The notes below the pieces were generated by a model, which was not told the DNA's origin, made no database searches, and saw only the letters and a program-made list of their open reading frames with translations. 59,530 nt of DNA from Hymenopellis radicata. Lineage: Eukaryota; Basidiomycota; Agaricomycetes; Agaricales; Physalacriaceae. Below, in pieces: positions 56,749 through 59,530 of the stretch (position 1 is its first letter; every line of letters starts with the position of its first letter). The stretch is from NCBI GenBank assembly GCA_015501595.1, contig JADNRX010000333.1:1-59530 (forward strand). The letters run 5' to 3'. The translations under genes and the position numbers were made by a program.

Positions 56749-59106
56749 ATGTCTGGGCGCCCATCCTGTCTTCCAGCGGTGCAGCTTACCTGGCTCAAGC
56801 CGATTCTCTCTGAGTACGTTAACAAGCTCGCCACACCACCCCAGGATGCCAAGGCTCTCAAGGAATGGGTTGAAGACAGGAAGCGTGAATGGGAGACGAA
56901 GTTCGGGGGTTCTGCAGGCGATGACCTCCTCATATGGCGACAGATACGTACTGTATACATATATTCATCTCTATCAAACTTACCTCCTCGATAGGCCGTT
57001 GCAGATGCATTCCGAAACCGGAAGCATCAGGAAAAGCGAAAGGCACTCTTGGACCTTGGTCGCGCCGCTCAAGCATCGCCCTCATCTGGTGTGACTCAGA
57101 CTTTACTTCAACTGCCTTCTACTCCCACAACCGCATTTCAGCTCTTCAAAGAGGAAGAAAAGGATGCAATAAACACCTCTGTCTCTCAAGCCCGGCGTGA
57201 CGGTAACATTCCTCACACTCAGCATGCCGCTATGTTGTCTTCGGCCTTGAAGGCGAAGTGGGATAGTGGCGCCAAGGGTGAATATGAAGCCCGCGCAAAG
57301 GACCTAGAAGCGAAGGCTCAATACAACCCAGATGCTGTTGCCAAGTACGCATCGCTTGCTTCCTCCTCTCAGTCGAGCTGCTCTGATTCTAGTGTAGGAA
57401 CCAGAAGGATTTATCAGCTGTTCTTCGCGAGAGCCTCGTCGGCTTGGTGGGATATAGCTCGCATCAGTTTGGTTCGATTGCCATGAATGTCCTTTATGCG
57501 TATCGGGAGGTCGGCACAGATAAGCTGAAGCTTGGAACGTATGTGCCTCTTGTGCTTGAATCTTTGCAGTGTCTTACTGGAATGTAGTATCGATATTCGT
57601 GCCGCGGATGACCAGCCAGCCTTCGCAAACTACATGTCGGACTTCAAGAAATAATATCAGTGTCCCGTGGAAAGAGTATGCCAGAGCTTGTATACCACGT
57701 AAGACTCTCTCATTATCTGCATCATCAGTCTACTAACATATTCGTAGTTGATGCCTCCATTAAGCCGATGATTTTGACCGATGCTCAGAAGTCCTTCCAG
57801 TGTCTTCCGTCCGGATGCCCAATCTTCCCCGCTACGAGCTATAATCTTGACACCATGACGCCAGCTCAACTTCGTCAACTTCTTGGCCTCTTCACTCAGG
57901 CTCAATGGGTATGTGAGCAGCTACAAGCCTGTGCAATAGCTGATGTTTTTCTACAGACTATGTGATGTACCGTGCCAAGACTGCACTCCCAAACATCGGT
58001 CCGATCCCGTGGGAAGATGTCAACTTCTCTTCGACCTTGCCCGCGGCTGTTGTTGTTGCTGATCCGGCGGTTCTACCCATTCAAACGCTGTATGATCTTT
58101 TCAACCTCTTCTCTGATCTTCCTGCAGGCTTCCAGCTCTTCGAGGTGCCCATTGCAGAAGTACACGGTATGTCATTCTTTGATGTATGGAGTCGTTTCCA
58201 CTGACAATGCCAACAGACGGTCATGCTGAGACAGACAGTATGTTGAAGGATGAAGCGGGGAAACTATCAGGAACCAGTATGTTCATCTAACTCTTCACAC
58301 AGTACAGTGTATGCTAACAGACTCGTAGAGGACCCGCTTGTCAATGAGGAGACGCTTGTCAAGGAAGTGGAGGGTCCAGCCCCGGATGGAAAGGAACACC
58401 GGGAGCGACGCGAAGCCCGATGAACCAGAGGTGACGGGGGCGGAGCCCGATGGACCGATAGATGCACCATCCCCAGTATCTAGTAGGTTAAGACTATTCG
58501 TTGCAAAAGCAGTTCTAATACTTCTCTTAGTTGACACCGTGACACGGCCCATGCTCGCCAACCTCGCTCCGCAGATCAATAGAGATAACCCGTCTGGCGG
58601 CGAGGAAGTAGGAATGACTGAGGTACATAAGGAGGCAAAGAAAGGTATGTGTTCTAGCTTGCTTAGATTTGGGTCGCTTGTTGACCAGAATTACAGACAA
58701 GGATGGTTGCGAAGGCATCATCAAAGAGGCACCGAGGATCCGATGACAGTACCGAACCAACCAAGGCCCCGAAGAAGCCTCGTGGTAATAAGAATGGCAA
58801 AGGGTTCGTAGCATGTGCTCTGATTCAACACTAGAACTGTTCTGATGATACCGGTAGGACCACCAATACCGAGAACGATGCGCCAACGGCTAGAACACAG
58901 GTCAACTCAGCACCTCGCCGCAGCGGTCGTAAATCAGCAGTAACGGATGGAAGAAGACGTACGTGCATCCCGTCCTTAAACAAGTTCTTGTCAGTCTGAC
59001 GGACAGATACAGAGGACCGAAGGTTGTCTCGTCGACGAAGTTGGGTAAGGGATGGTACATGGTCACGGAAAGGCTCGACTCCGATGATGTTGTGATGGAC
59101 GAGTGA
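56749..59106 (+). CDS. second gene of the KDZ element: spliced protein with HMG-box-like stretch, possibly broken
   Basis: Exon 1 is 56749-56952 (MSGRPSCLPAVQLTWLKPIL), then a 42-nt intron to 56994. Exon 2 continues ADAFRNRKHQEKRKALLDLG and TAFQLFKEEEKDAINTSVSQ...HAAMLSSALKAKWDSG...YEARAKDLEAKA, which resembles an HMG box or similar helical DNA-binding fold. Then in other frames follow LRESLVGLVGYSSHQFGSIA, KSFQCLPSGCPIFPATSYNL (57.73-57.9 kb), LPNIGPIPWEDVNF and FELFNLF-type residues (57.97-58.2 kb), acidic and basic linkers, and a C-terminus ending DSDDVVMDE with the stop at 59104-59106. A TAA at 57652-57654 plus a frame change means either an unseen intron or a disabling mutation. Its position in the element suggests cargo that travels with the transposase, possibly a DNA-binding partner. 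Confidence 0.55.
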
Positions 59107-59139
59107 TATTCTATGCACCGTGCATATGTCAATACCTTG

Positions 59140-59443
59140 TATGATCACTTAAGATCTTAAATTTGCTTAAGCCTTCGAGTGTTAGATTAAGCAGTTGGTT
59201 CGTGCTGAGTGAGTTAAGATCTTAAGACGGGTTAAGCGAGATGGCGGGTTAAGCGAGACGGCGGGTTAAGCGAGACGGCGAGTTAAGCGAGACGTTGAAA
59301 GCATGCGTTAAGTGTCTGCCTCAGGGATGACAACAGAGTGTGCATGTACGTGTAGCCTTAAACAATCTTAAACAATCTTAACACGTTGGCATTTAAGCGT
59401 GAGGCCGTAGCCTTCATTTCTTAAAGTAAGTCCATGAATTTAC
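59140..59443. repeat. right subterminal and terminal repeats of the KDZ element
   Basis: TTAAGATCTTAA, CTTAAG and TTAAAC words mirror the left end. The last about 80 bp are the inverted terminal repeat. Confidence 0.7.
59225..59292. repeat. four tandem units of a 16-17-bp repeat with GTTAAGCGAG
   Basis: Units of the form ACGGCGGGTTAAGCGAG at 59241, 59258 and 59275, preceded by a 16-bp variant at 59225. Each unit carries one TTAAG word, so the array multiplies the presumed binding site on this end only. Confidence 0.8.
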
Positions 59444-59451
59444 TGATCCAA

Positions 59452-59530
59452 GCAGATTGATATCCATCAGCGTCCCGTCGCACTGCACGAGCACACTAAG
59501 GACGTGCGATGTGACATGTGGTAGACGTAG
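59452..59530 (-). pseudogene. F-box pseudogene copy 4, continuation beyond the KD​Z element
   Basis: Immediately after the TGATCCAA duplication the sequence GCAGATTGATATCCATCAGC matches 5303-5322, the upstream part of the C-terminal region of copy 2. The rest of the pseudogene lies outside the window. Confidence 0.6.

Larger units (their letters stand above)
47552..59443. mobile_element. complete KDZ (Kyakuja-Dileera-Zisupton) DNA transposon, 11.9 kb
   Basis: The 8-bp duplication TGATCCAA lies at 47544-47551 and 59444-59451. Related copies at 5290-5300 (TGATCTAA) and, reversed, near 36680 (TGATCCAA) show the unoccupied site. The imperfect inverted ends extend about 80 bp: left CTGACTATTCATGCATTTTG, right (reversed) GTAAATTCATGGACTTACTT, both continuing through a CCTCACGYTTAAA block to GTTAAGATTGTTTAAG. 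Cargo: a transposase gene on the minus strand, a second spliced gene on the plus strand, and between them hairpins, a transposon module and a MITE. The flanking genes and the open transposase frame suggest a young, possibly autonomous copy. Confidence 0.9.

Noticed and set aside
47552..59443. TET/JBP dioxygenase gene, which is known to accompany some fungal KDZ elements
   Set aside because: No HxD...H iron-binding layout could be read in any frame of the right half; the second gene looks HMG-like instead.

Overview
This looks like a transposon-dense, gene-poor window from a filamentous fungus, most probably a mushroom-forming basidiomycete (Agaricomycetes). The reasons are very short introns (about 40-60 nt, GTRNGT donors, CTRAY branch points), F-box/LRR genes and F-box pseudogenes in several copies, a KDZ-class DNA transposon with a CxC2-type cysteine cluster, and many non-autonomous DNA transposons. 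There is no bacterial operon, rRNA or intact tRNA gene. This placement is inferred from gene content; no database search was run.

Layout. 1-5.8 kb: a LINE 3' remnant (RNase H plus CCHC) lies directly upstream of an F-box/LRR gene, among F-box pseudogene fragments and a decayed coiled-coil gene. About 6-12 kb plus 18.5-20 kb (copy A) and 27-36 kb (copy B, with inserts) are two copies of a large composite repeat. Its arms are in inverted orientation and are studded with about 20 copies of a ~30-nt motif resembling the 5' half of tRNA-Arg (a pol III A box). Smaller elements are nested in it: hAT-like elements with 8-bp target duplications (8744-9719, 33594-34261, 34975-35446) and Tc1/mariner-like MITEs with TA duplications (8400-8632, 19014-19268, 19274-19523). 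Three large related elements, El-1 (13333-18260), El-2 (20471-25568) and El-3 (28097-31980), share CATCAGGAAA-type inverted ends, arrays of hexamer palindromes near the ends, degenerate spliced modules and a GACGAGGACC-type minisatellite. No family for these is recognised here.

36-47.5 kb is the most gene-like part: an F-box/LRR pseudogene, an apparently intact 568-aa F-box/LRR gene (complement 37708-39412), a broken pepsin-like aspartic protease gene, and an atypical protein kinase gene (45065-46364).

47552-59443 is a complete-looking 11.9-kb KDZ transposon inserted in an F-box pseudogene. It has an exact 8-bp target duplication, imperfect terminal inverted repeats and subterminal TTAAG arrays. 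It carries a 10-exon transposase that conceptually splices to 1074 aa without a stop, and a second spliced gene near the right end with an HMG-box-like stretch. Between the two genes is a hairpin-rich stretch that includes a perfect 58-bp palindrome.

The genes do not form a pathway. The window reads as a mobile-element sink with a few host genes (F-box/LRR, kinase), where nested insertions can be ordered in time.
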